7,189 nucleotides of DNA from DASRJX01 sp035649235 (lineage in GTDB: Bacteria > Acidobacteriota > Polarisedimenticolia > Gp22-AA2). This document shows, piece after piece, positions 1 through 5,385 of the stretch (position 1 is its first letter; each line of letters starts with the position of its first letter). Position numbers and translations under genes: made by a program. Below the pieces are notes generated by a model, which saw nothing but the letters and a program-made list of their open reading frames with translations, ran no database searches and was not told the origin of the DNA. Where the stretch lies: assembly GCA_035649235.1 (NCBI GenBank), contig DASRJX010000098.1, positions 1 through 7,189 of the forward strand. Reading direction: 5' to 3'.

Positions 1-145
1 GATCATCGACCTCGACGCTCGTGTTCGTCAACCCTGCTCCGAAATAGAGCCCGTGGTCGACGTCCGCCGCGACCGCCGGAGCCGCTGCCACGAACAGCAC
101 TGCCGGGACTGCCACGATGGCCAGGACCGCGAGTCGATTCCGCAT
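1..145 (-). CDS. Exported protein, N-terminal fragment (runs off left edge)
   Basis: Reading from the ATG at 145-143 gives 48 open codons to the window edge. The product starts with a classic signal peptide: MRNR, then a hydrophobic stretch (about residues 5-22), then an Ala-rich cleavage region (APAVAA, about residues 22-27). The mature start, DVDHGLYFGAGLTNTSVEV, resembles the first strand of a small outer-membrane beta-barrel, with aromatic and small residues alternating and GxG turns, but the fragment is too short to name a family. The start is supported by a perfect AGGAGG Shine-Dalgarno on the minus strand (151-156), 5 bases upstream. It is divergent from the M28 peptidase gene. The signal peptide is clear; the beta-barrel idea is inference. 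Confidence 0.8.
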   Translation of the reverse strand, partial: MRNRLAVLAIVAVPAVLFVAAAPAVAADVDHGLYFGAGLTNTSVEVDD

Positions 146-183
146 GGTGTCCTCCTGGGAAGGGGTTCGCGCTTCGGGCGGGC

Positions 184-192
184 ATCGTAGCA
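184..192 (-). promoter_or_regulatory. Candidate extended -10 promoter for the minus-strand exported protein
   Basis: On the minus strand this reads TGCTACGAT, an extended -10 (TGn) followed by TACGAT, which matches 4 of 6 positions of TATAAT. It would start transcription near 177 and give a leader of about 32 bases holding the AGGAGG at 151-156. No convincing -35 box is visible, as is allowed for extended -10 promoters. Consensus matching only. Confidence 0.3.
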
Positions 193-200
193 CACCCTCC

Positions 201-217
201 CGCGGGCGGGGCCCGCG
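201..217. repeat. GC inverted repeat in the divergent intergenic region
   Basis: CGCGGGC (201-207) and GCCCGCG (211-217) are perfect 7-bp inverted arms around GGG. The repeat lies between the two divergent start codons and just upstream (minus-strand sense) of the candidate minus-strand promoter. It could be an operator or an incidental GC-rich hairpin; no T-tract supports a terminator in either direction. Confidence 0.35.
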
Positions 218-244
218 CGGCCGGCGCTGAGCGGACGGTTCGTG

Positions 245-250
245 TATCAT
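245..250 (+). promoter_or_regulatory. Candidate -10 box for the M28 peptidase gene
   Basis: TATCAT matches TATAAT at 5 of 6 positions and is the only AT-rich hexamer ahead of the GTG at 273. Transcription would start near 257, leaving a very short leader with GGGAG at 261-265 as ribosome-binding site. No good -35 hexamer is seen at the right spacing. Confidence 0.3.
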
Positions 251-272
251 CCGGTCCTCCGGGAGAAGACGC

Positions 273-3200
273 GTGATCCGTGAAGAGGCCGTGCGCGCGG
301 GCTCCGTGCCTGCGGGCGCACGCACCACGCTCGTCATCGGCGCCGCGGTCCTGCTCGCGGCCACAGCGCTGGTCGCGTCGCAGGCGCGGGGCGCCGGCGA
401 TCGGGACCCGGCCGGCGCCATCCGCGCCGGCATCCGCACGCTGGCCGACGACCGGATGGAAGGGCGCGGCCTCGGGAGCGACGGGATCCGGCGGGCCGCC
501 GACTGGATCGAGGGTCAGCTCCGCGCCGCAGGCCTGGGCCCCGCCTTCGGCGACACCTACCGGCAGCCGATCCAGGTGAAGACCGGCGTCGCGCTGGCGG
601 CAGGCAACCGCCTGGACGGGGTCGCCGACGGCGACTGGACGCCGCTCGGCTTCTCCTCCTCCGGAGAGTTCGCGGGCGAGCTTGTCTTCGCAGGCTACGG
701 CATCGAGGCCCCCGAAATCGGGTACCAGGAGCTCTCGGGCCTCGACCTCAAGGGCAAGGTCGCCCTGATGCTGCGCTACGAGCCCCAGGAGAAGGACGAG
801 GGGTCCCCTTTCAGCGGCCGGCAGCCGAGCCGGTTCTCGTCGCTGCGCTACAAGGCGCTGCAGGCGCGCGAGCGCGGCGCCTCCGCGGTCGTCTTCGTGA
901 CCGGGCCGCTGCAGGACGAGGGGAAGGACAAGGTCCCCGCGCTGAAGAACGACGGACCGGAGAGCCCCGCCGGCATCCCGGCCTTGCAGGTCAAGACCTC
1001 CCTGGCCCAGGCCTGGCTGGCGCGGGCCGGCGTCGATCTCAGAACCTTCCAGGAGCAGGTCGATCTCGATCTCGCGCCGCGCTCCCTGGGGGCGACGGGT
1101 GTGCGCCTCGGCGGCCGCGTGGCGGTCGACCCGATCGAGACCGCGTCCGAGAACCTGGCCGGGATCATCCCCGGACGGGGCGCCCTGGCGCGCGAGGTCG
1201 TGGTTCTCGGGGCGCACTACGATCACCTCGGGCTGGGCGGCGAGGGCTCCATGCAGCCGAACGTGACCGCCGTGCACAACGGCGCCGACGACAACGCCTC
1301 CGGAGTGGTGACGGCCCTCGTCGTCGGGGCCCGCCTGAGGCGCGCGCTCGCGGGTGCTATCGACCACCGCGCCGTCGTCATAGCTCTGTTCACCGGCGAG
1401 GAGGTGGGCCTGGCCGGATCGTCGCGGTTCGTCGACCAGCCTCCCTACCCGATCGGGAGCGTCGCGGCGATGATCAACTTCGACATGGTGGGGCGGCTGC
1501 GGGAGGACAACCTGCTCGCCCTCGGATCCGAATCGGCGCCCGAGTGGGCGGAGCTGATCGCCGCCGCCGCGCAGGCCGTCCCTGGGCTCAAGGTGACCGG
1601 GCGCGGCGACGGTTACGGCCCCTCCGATCACACGAGCTTCTATGCCTCCGGCGTCCCGGTCTTGCACCTCTTCACCGGGGCGCACGACGCCTATCACACG
1701 CCGGCAGACGATTGGGAGACGGTCGACGCGGAAGGGGCCGCCCGCGTCGCGCGGTTCGCGGAGGCGCTCGCGCTCCGGCTGGCGCGCGCCCCGGCGCGGC
1801 CGACGTACGCGCGCTCGACCGCGGGGCCGCCCCTCGAGGGGGACGGCCGCGGCTACGGGGCGTACCTCGGCACGATCCCCGACTATCGCGCCATGGGCTC
1901 GGAGGAGGGCGGCGTCCTCCTGGCCGACGTCCGGACCGGGGGCCCCGCCGAGCGCGCCGGCATCCGCGCGGGCGACCGCATCGTCGCGATGGCGGGCACG
2001 CGCATCGAGAACCTCTACGACATGTCCTACGCCCTGCAGGATCACAAGCCCGAGGACACGATCGACGTCGTGGTGCTGCGCGGTGGCGAGCGCCTGAGCC
2101 TGCGGGCGACGCTCGGCGACCGGGCCCGCGCGGGCCAGGCCGCTCCGACCGCGGCGGCGGACGCGGCTCACGCGTCCCCGACCGCCTCGACCCACGCCGC
2201 CGTTCCCGCGCCCGGGGCCGGACCGGGGGCGGCCGCCCCCGCCGTGGATGAGACGGAGGGCGGCGTCGACGCGCACTATCGCGATCGGCCCGGTCCGGAC
2301 TTCCGGATCGGCGCCGGCCGCCCGTTCGCCAAGACGTTCGAAGGAGAGCGCCACCTCGCCGACGTCCGCCAGCTCACCTTCGGCGGCGAGAACGCCGAGG
2401 GCTATTTCAGCCCCGACGGCCGCCACCTGATCTTCCAGTCCACCCCGCCGGGCCAGGGCTGCGATCAGGAGTACGTCCTCGATCTCGCGACCGGCGGGAC
2501 GACGCGCGTGTCGACCGGCGAGGGCCGGACGACCTGCGGCTACTACGACTGGCCGGAGGCCGACCGCATCATTTACGCCTCGACCCACGGCGCGAGCGCC
2601 GCCTGCCCGCCGCCGCCCGACTACTCCAAGGGGTACGTCTGGGCGCTCTACGACGGCTACGACCTCTACGAGGCCCGGCCCGACGGCAGCGGCACCCGCG
2701 CCCTCACGACGACGACCGGCTACGACGCCGAGGCGACCTGGTGCCACCGCGGCGGCCGGCTCGTCTTCACCTCGACGCGCGACGGCGACATCGATCTCTA
2801 CCTCATGAACGAGGCCGGGGTGGTGACGCGGCTGACGCGCGAGCCGGGCTACGACGGCGGCGCGTTCTTCAGCCCCGACTGCTCCGAGATCGTGTGGCGC
2901 GCCAGCCGCCCGCAGGGCGCCGCCTTGGAGGAGTACCGCGCGCTCCTCAAGTCGGGCCTGGTGCGGCCGAGCGCCCTCGAGATCTATCTGATGAAGGCGG
3001 ACGGCTCCGATCGTCGCCCGATCACCTCCAACGGGGCCGCCAACTTCTGCCCCGTCTTCAGCGCCGACGGCCGGCGCATCCTCTATGCGTCCAACTTCGG
3101 CTCCCAGGGAGGGCGCGACTTCGATCTCTGGATGGTCGGCAAGAGCGGCGGCGATCCGGAGCGCATCAGCTTCGCACCCGGGTTCGACGCCTTCCCGCAG

Positions 3201-3296
3201 TTCAGCCCGGACGGCCGCTTCCTGGTCTGGGCCTCCAACCGCGCCGATCCGACCGCCCACGACACCAACCTGTTCATCGCCCGCTGGGTGGAGTGA
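273..3296 (+). CDS. Exported M28-family zinc metallopeptidase with PA, PDZ and C-terminal PD40 (TolB-like) propeller domains
   Basis: This 1007-residue protein is exported or membrane-anchored (hydrophobic segment about 18-36) and likely acts outside the cytoplasm as an aminopeptidase. A protease-associated (PA) region spans about 130-245. The M28 domain has the full di-zinc set: H315 in HYDHLG, bridging D339 in NGADDNASG, catalytic E376 and ligand E377 in FTGEEVG, D404 in NFDMVG, and H453 in SDHTSF. A PDZ domain follows (about 530-613), then an Ala/Pro/Thr/His linker (about 614-665). The C-terminus (about 690-1007) has at least five PD40/WD40-like blades with FSPDG or FSADG turns. M28 plus PDZ proteins normally stop near 600 residues, and the propeller is usually a separate protein, so this looks like a fusion. 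GTG 273 was chosen because GGGAG (261-265) sits 7 bases upstream; GTG 306 would give a more ordinary signal peptide but has no ribosome-binding site. The substrate is unknown. Confidence 0.93.
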   Translation: MIREEAVRAGSVPAGARTTLVIGAAVLLAATALVASQARGAGDRDPAGAIRAGIRTLADDRMEGRGLGSDGIRRAADWIEGQLRAAGLGPAFGDTYRQPIQVKTGVALAAGNRLDGVADGDWTPLGFSSSGEFAGELVFAGYGIEAPEIGYQELSGLDLKGKVALMLRYEPQEKDEGSPFSGRQPSRFSSLRYKALQARERGASAVVFVTGPLQDEGKDKVPALKNDGPESPAGIPALQVKTSLAQAWLARAGVDLRTFQEQVDLDLAPRSLGATGVRLGGRVAVDPIETASENLAGIIPGRGALAREVVVLGAHYDHLGLGGEGSMQPNVTAVHNGADDNASGVVTALVVGARLRRALAGAIDHRAVVIALFTGEEVGLAGSSRFVDQPPYPIGSVAAMINFDMVGRLREDNLLALGSESAPEWAELIAAAAQAVPGLKVTGRGDGYGPSDHTSFYASGVPVLHLFTGAHDAYHTPADDWETVDAEGAARVARFAEALALRLARAPARPTYARSTAGPPLEGDGRGYGAYLGTIPDYRAMGSEEGGVLLADVRTGGPAERAGIRAGDRIVAMAGTRIENLYDMSYALQDHKPEDTIDVVVLRGGERLSLRATLGDRARAGQAAPTAAADAAHASPTASTHAAVPAPGAGPGAAAPAVDETEGGVDAHYRDRPGPDFRIGAGRPFAKTFEGERHLADVRQLTFGGENAEGYFSPDGRHLIFQSTPPGQGCDQEYVLDLATGGTTRVSTGEGRTTCGYYDWPEADRIIYASTHGASAACPPPPDYSKGYVWALYDGYDLYEARPDGSGTRALTTTTGYDAEATWCHRGGRLVFTSTRDGDIDLYLMNEAGVVTRLTREPGYDGGAFFSPDCSEIVWRASRPQGAALEEYRALLKSGLVRPSALEIYLMKADGSDRRPITSNGAANFCPVFSADGRRILYASNFGSQGGRDFDLWMVGKSGGDPERISFAPGFDAFPQFSPDGRFLVWASNRADPTAHDTNLFIARWVE

Positions 3297-3347
3297 CGGA
3301 CGCTGCGGACCGGCGGACGCTCCGGGGCCGAGGGTGGAGGAGAGCGC

Positions 3348-4058
3348 ATGAGCGAGAAGGCGGGTCGACAGCACAGCTGCGAGGTGTGCGGCAAGTCCTT
3401 CTCAGCCCGCGAGCTGATCCCGGGCGCGGCCGTCCGGGACGTCGTCGCCCGGGAGATCCTCCGGGAGCACGCCTCCTGGTCCGCCGACAGCGCCATCTGC
3501 CGGTCCGATCTGAACAGGTTCAGGTCGAAGTACGTCCACTCGCTCCTGGAATCGGAGCGGGGGGAGCTGTCCTCCCTCGAGCAGGAGGTCCTGAAGAGCC
3601 TGCGCGATCACGAGTTCCTGGCCCGGAACATCGAGGCGGAGTTCGAGCAGCAGTGGTCCTTGGGCGAGCGGCTGGCCGATCGGATCGCGACGTTCGGCGG
3701 AAGCTGGAAGTTCCTCATCTTCTTCGGCGCCTTCCTCGCCCTCTGGATCGGGCTGAACACGCTGATCTGGGCCGCGCGGCCGGTAGACCCGTATCCTTTC
3801 ATCCTCCTCAATCTGGTCCTCTCCTGCGTGGCCGCCATCCAGGCCCCGATCATCATGATGAGCCAGAACCGGCAGGAGGCGAAGGATCGGCTCCGCTCCC
3901 AGCACGATTACCAGGTGAACCTGAAGGCGGAGCTCGAGATCCGCCAGCTGCACGAGAAAATCGATCACCTCCTGTCCCACCAGTGGGAGCGGCTCGCCGA
4001 GATCCAGGAGATCCAGCTCGAGCTTCTGTCGGAGATCGGGCGGAAGGACGGTGCCTGA
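3348..4058 (+). CDS. DUF1003 family membrane protein with N-terminal Cys motif
   Basis: The 236-residue protein matches DUF1003 (PF06210). The core GERLADRIATFGGSWKF is at 106-122. Two transmembrane helices follow (about 122-143 and 150-171), and the diagnostic stretch DPYPFILLNLVLS...QAPIIMMSQNRQ lies at 147-176. It ends in a charged helical tail (about 177-232), probably cytoplasmic and coiled-coil-like. The N-terminus carries CEVC (C11, C14), H41 and C51 in AICRSDLNRFR, possibly a small zinc site; the Cys pair and SDLNRFR segment recur in longer family members as I remember them. The family's molecular function is not established. ATG 3348 has GGAGGAGA at 3336-3343. The gap after the M28 gene is 51 bases, so co-transcription is plausible. 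Confidence 0.9.
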   Translation: MSEKAGRQHSCEVCGKSFSARELIPGAAVRDVVAREILREHASWSADSAICRSDLNRFRSKYVHSLLESERGELSSLEQEVLKSLRDHEFLARNIEAEFEQQWSLGERLADRIATFGGSWKFLIFFGAFLALWIGLNTLIWAARPVDPYPFILLNLVLSCVAAIQAPIIMMSQNRQEAKDRLRSQHDYQVNLKAELEIRQLHEKIDHLLSHQWERLAEIQEIQLELLSEIGRKDGA

Positions 4059-4064
4059 GCGCGA

Positions 4065-4076
4065 AGTCGGCCGACT
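4065..4076. repeat. 12-bp perfect palindrome upstream of the MerB-like gene
   Basis: AGTCGGCCGACT is self-complementary over all 12 bases. It lies in the 59-base gap between the DUF1003 stop and the MerB-like start, 41 bases before the ATG. It could be a regulator site, but GC-rich palindromes of this size also arise by chance. No promoter hexamers stand out around it. Confidence 0.25.
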
Positions 4077-4117
4077 GACGGGCGCCGCCTCGGCCGCTGG
4101 AAGAGCGGGACAAGACG

Positions 4118-4816
4118 ATGGACTTCGACACGCAGATCAAGCTGGCCATCTACACGCACTTTGCGGAGACGGGACGGAGACCTTCTCTGGAGGATGTCGC
4201 CTCGCGCGTCGTCTCGGACGCCGGCCGCGTCCGCGACGCGTACGGGCGGCTGAGGCAGCAGCGGGTGCTCGTCCTGGAATCGGACGGGACCACCATCCGC
4301 ATGGCTCCTCCGTTTTCGGGGATTCCGACGCAGCACCTCGTGAAGGTCGGAGGGATCGACTATTTCGCCAACTGCGCCTGGGACTCGCTCGGGGTGCCGG
4401 CCGCGCTCCACCGGCCGGCCGAGGTGCTTTCCCGCTGCGAGCAAACGGGCGAGCCGCTCCGTCTCGAGGTCGGCCTCGACGGCCCGGGGCCGTCGACCTG
4501 GCTCTTCCACTGCCTCGTGCCGGCGGCGAAGTGGTGGGAGGACATCGTCTTCACGTGACGCAACATGCTCTTCTTCCGGTCGGAAGAACAGGTCCGGAGC
4601 TGGTGCGCGGCGCGTGGCGACCCGATGCGGCCGCTGGTCAGGATCGATCAGCTCTGGGCGCTCGCGACGACGTGGTACTCGACCCGCCTGCAGGCGGACT
4701 CCCGCCGCCCGAAGCCGGAGGAGATGCGGTCGATATTCGCCGGATTGGGTCTCGAGGGGGATTTCTGGGATCCGAGGTCGGACACCTTCGGCCGCCACAA
4801 GGAGGGCCCGTCATGA
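4118..4816 (+). CDS. MerB-like alkylmercury lyase homologue, putative selenoprotein (in-frame TGA at 4556-4558 read as selenocysteine)
   Basis: Read through one TGA, this encodes 232 residues, close to MerB (212 in the R831b enzyme). MerB cleaves the carbon-mercury bond of organomercurials in the cytoplasm. Residues about 1-65 form the winged-helix region typical of the family. The catalytic half contains YFANCAWDSLGVP, where C86 and D89 match MerB Cys96 and Asp99, and C107 in SRCEQTGEP matches MerB Cys117. Then WWEDIVFT-U147-RNMLFFRSEEQVRSWC follows; aligning its FF with MerB HVHFFAS puts U147 on Cys159. The C-terminus (LEGDFW) is also family-like. Without readthrough the product would stop at 146 residues and lose the second catalytic position. 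A SECIS-like hairpin follows the TGA. GCGGGA (4105-4110) is a modest ribosome-binding site 7 bases before ATG 4118. No merR, merT, merP or merA is nearby, so the true substrate is uncertain. A nonsense mutation or sequencing error is the alternative. MerB residue matches are from memory. Confidence 0.85.
4476..4496. repeat. Near-perfect 21-base inverted repeat inside the MerB-like gene
   Basis: Arms TCGACGGCCC (4476-4485) and GGGCCGTCGA (4487-4496) are fully complementary around a single G. As RNA this would form about 9 bp with a 3-base loop, ending 59 bases before the TGA. It encodes the LDGPGPS segment. It is too far upstream, and on the wrong side, to be the SECIS element; it may be incidental or affect ribosome pausing. 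Confidence 0.4.
4556..4558 (+). other. Putative selenocysteine codon (TGA), residue 147 of the MerB-like protein
   Basis: This TGA separates ...WWEDIVFT from RNMLFFRSEEQV... in one continuous frame, with family similarity on both sides and no other stop until 4814-4816. It replaces the position where MerB has its second catalytic cysteine. TGA rather than TAG or TAA, at a catalytic-Cys position, is the standard signature of selenocysteine. Actual insertion needs SelA, SelB, SelC and SelD elsewhere in the genome, which cannot be seen here. Confidence 0.82.
4571..4588 (+). promoter_or_regulatory. Candidate bacterial SECIS element (selenocysteine insertion hairpin)
   Basis: TTCTTCC (4571-4577) pairs perfectly with GGAAGAA (4582-4588) around the tetraloop GGTC (4578-4581). 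The stem can extend past a C-C mismatch by two more pairs (4568-4569 with 4590-4591). The loop begins 19 bases after the TGA, inside the roughly 16-37 base range described for bacterial SECIS elements, and has G at its first two positions. The E. coli fdhF SECIS, as I recall it, presents the same GGUC with 18 bases between UGA and loop. The hairpin lies in coding sequence (FFRSEE), as bacterial SECIS elements do. It would be bound by the elongation factor SelB. Confidence 0.78.
4799..4806 (+). promoter_or_regulatory. Strong ribosome-binding site of the DUF4440-like gene, within the end of the MerB-like gene
   Basis: AAGGAGGG lies 6 bases before ATG 4813 and inside the last codons of the MerB-like frame. 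It fixes the start of the next gene at 4813 and shows that this gene can recruit ribosomes on its own as well as by coupling. Confidence 0.75.
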
Positions 4817-5268
4817 GGATCACGAACGTGTGGCTGTTCGCCCTGTGCGCCGCCGCAGCCGGAAGCCCGGCCGCGGCCGAGACCAACGAGGCGCTGGTCC
4901 GTCAGGTGCGGGCGGCCGAGACCGCCTTCGCCAGGACGATGGCCGCGCGCGACCTCGAGGGCTTTCGATCGCACCTCGCGGAGGAGGCGCTGTTCATCAG
5001 CCGCGATGGGGCCCTGCGAGGCAAGGCGGCCGTCGTGGCGGGGTGGAAGCCGTACTTCGAGGGACCGCAGGCCCCGTTCTCGTGGGAGCCCGAAAGGGTC
5101 GAGGTGCTCGACTCCGGCACGCTGGCCCTCAGCACGGGACCCGTCCGCGATCCGGAGGGACGTCTCGTCGGCACCTTCAACTCCATCTGGCGCCGCGAAG
5201 CCGGAGGCCGCTGGAAGGTCGTCATCGACAAGGGCTGCCCGGTCTGCGACGGCGCCGCCAAGCCCTGA
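4813..5268 (+). CDS. Small exported SnoaL/DUF4440-like (NTF2-fold) protein with C-terminal CPVC
   Basis: The 151-residue product starts with a signal peptide (hydrophobic about 6-16, cleavage likely after SPAAA, before E23). The rest reads as a single DUF4440/SnoaL-like NTF2-fold domain: a first helix (VRQVRAAETAFARTMAARDLEGF), FISRDGALRGKAAVVAGWKPYF, then strands ending GTFNSIWRREAGGRWKVVIDKG. It closes with C142-P-V-C145 six residues from the end. A DKGCPxC-type ending recurs in this family as I remember it. NTF2-fold proteins bind small molecules or act as enzymes; the ligand here is unknown. Its ATG overlaps the MerB-like stop (ATGA), and AAGGAGGG at 4799-4806 supports this start. The overlap suggests co-expression with the selenoprotein, but this product is exported while MerB-like enzymes are cytoplasmic. 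Confidence 0.85.
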   Translation: MRITNVWLFALCAAAAGSPAAAETNEALVRQVRAAETAFARTMAARDLEGFRSHLAEEALFISRDGALRGKAAVVAGWKPYFEGPQAPFSWEPERVEVLDSGTLALSTGPVRDPEGRLVGTFNSIWRREAGGRWKVVIDKGCPVCDGAAKP

Positions 5269-5277
5269 TCGTAGAGT

Positions 5278-5309
5278 CCGGATTGGCGCGCGGGAACGCC
5301 CCGATCCGG
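5278..5309. terminator. Weak hairpin after the DUF4440-like gene, possible terminator
   Basis: CCGGAT (5278-5283) pairs with ATCCGG (5304-5309), and inside it GGCG (5285-5288) pairs with CGCC (5297-5300), leaving an asymmetric internal loop. It begins 10 bases after the stop. The following sequence (about 5311-5323) is only moderately T-rich, so intrinsic termination would be weak. Confidence 0.3.
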
Positions 5310-5315
5310 CGTCCC

Positions 5316-5345
5316 TTGTGTTTCCACCTCGAGTGATGGTAGAAA
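5316..5345 (+). promoter_or_regulatory. Weak promoter candidate ahead of lsrF
   Basis: TTGTGT (5316-5321) and TAGAAA (5340-5345) are 18 bases apart and loosely match -35 and -10 boxes (3 of 6 and 4 of 6). This is the most AT-rich part of the 117-base gap before lsrF, which makes it the likeliest place for a promoter. Consensus reasoning only. Confidence 0.25.
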
Positions 5346-5385
5346 AGTCGCTGCCACCACGCATCAACCGGCGAGGTCTTGAAGC

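Noticed and set aside
3294..3347. M28 gene and DUF1003 gene are in the same frame across a TGA, so this could be another selenocysteine readthrough
   Set aside because: The M28-PD40 protein ends naturally after its last blade, the DUF1003 gene has its own GGAGGAGA and ATG, and the bridging residues (Arg/Gly-rich) look non-coding.
3..3374. 1123-codon open frame on the minus strand
   Set aside because: Antisense shadow of the GC-rich M28 gene; its translation is low-complexity Arg/Gly/Ala/Val with no family motif, whereas the plus strand has intact M28 metal ligands.
4556..4558. TGA as an ordinary stop or inactivating mutation, giving a 146-residue protein and a separate 83-residue protein starting at ATG 4565
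   Set aside because: ATG 4565 has no ribosome-binding site, both pieces are parts of one family domain, the TGA is exactly at a catalytic-Cys column, and a SECIS-like hairpin follows. No second disabling mutation is seen. It remains the main alternative.
4051..5268. Long 405-codon frame ending in the DUF4440-like protein
   Set aside because: Only the part from ATG 4813 looks like protein (signal peptide and NTF2-fold domain) and has a strong ribosome-binding site; the upstream part is an out-of-frame reading of the MerB-like gene.
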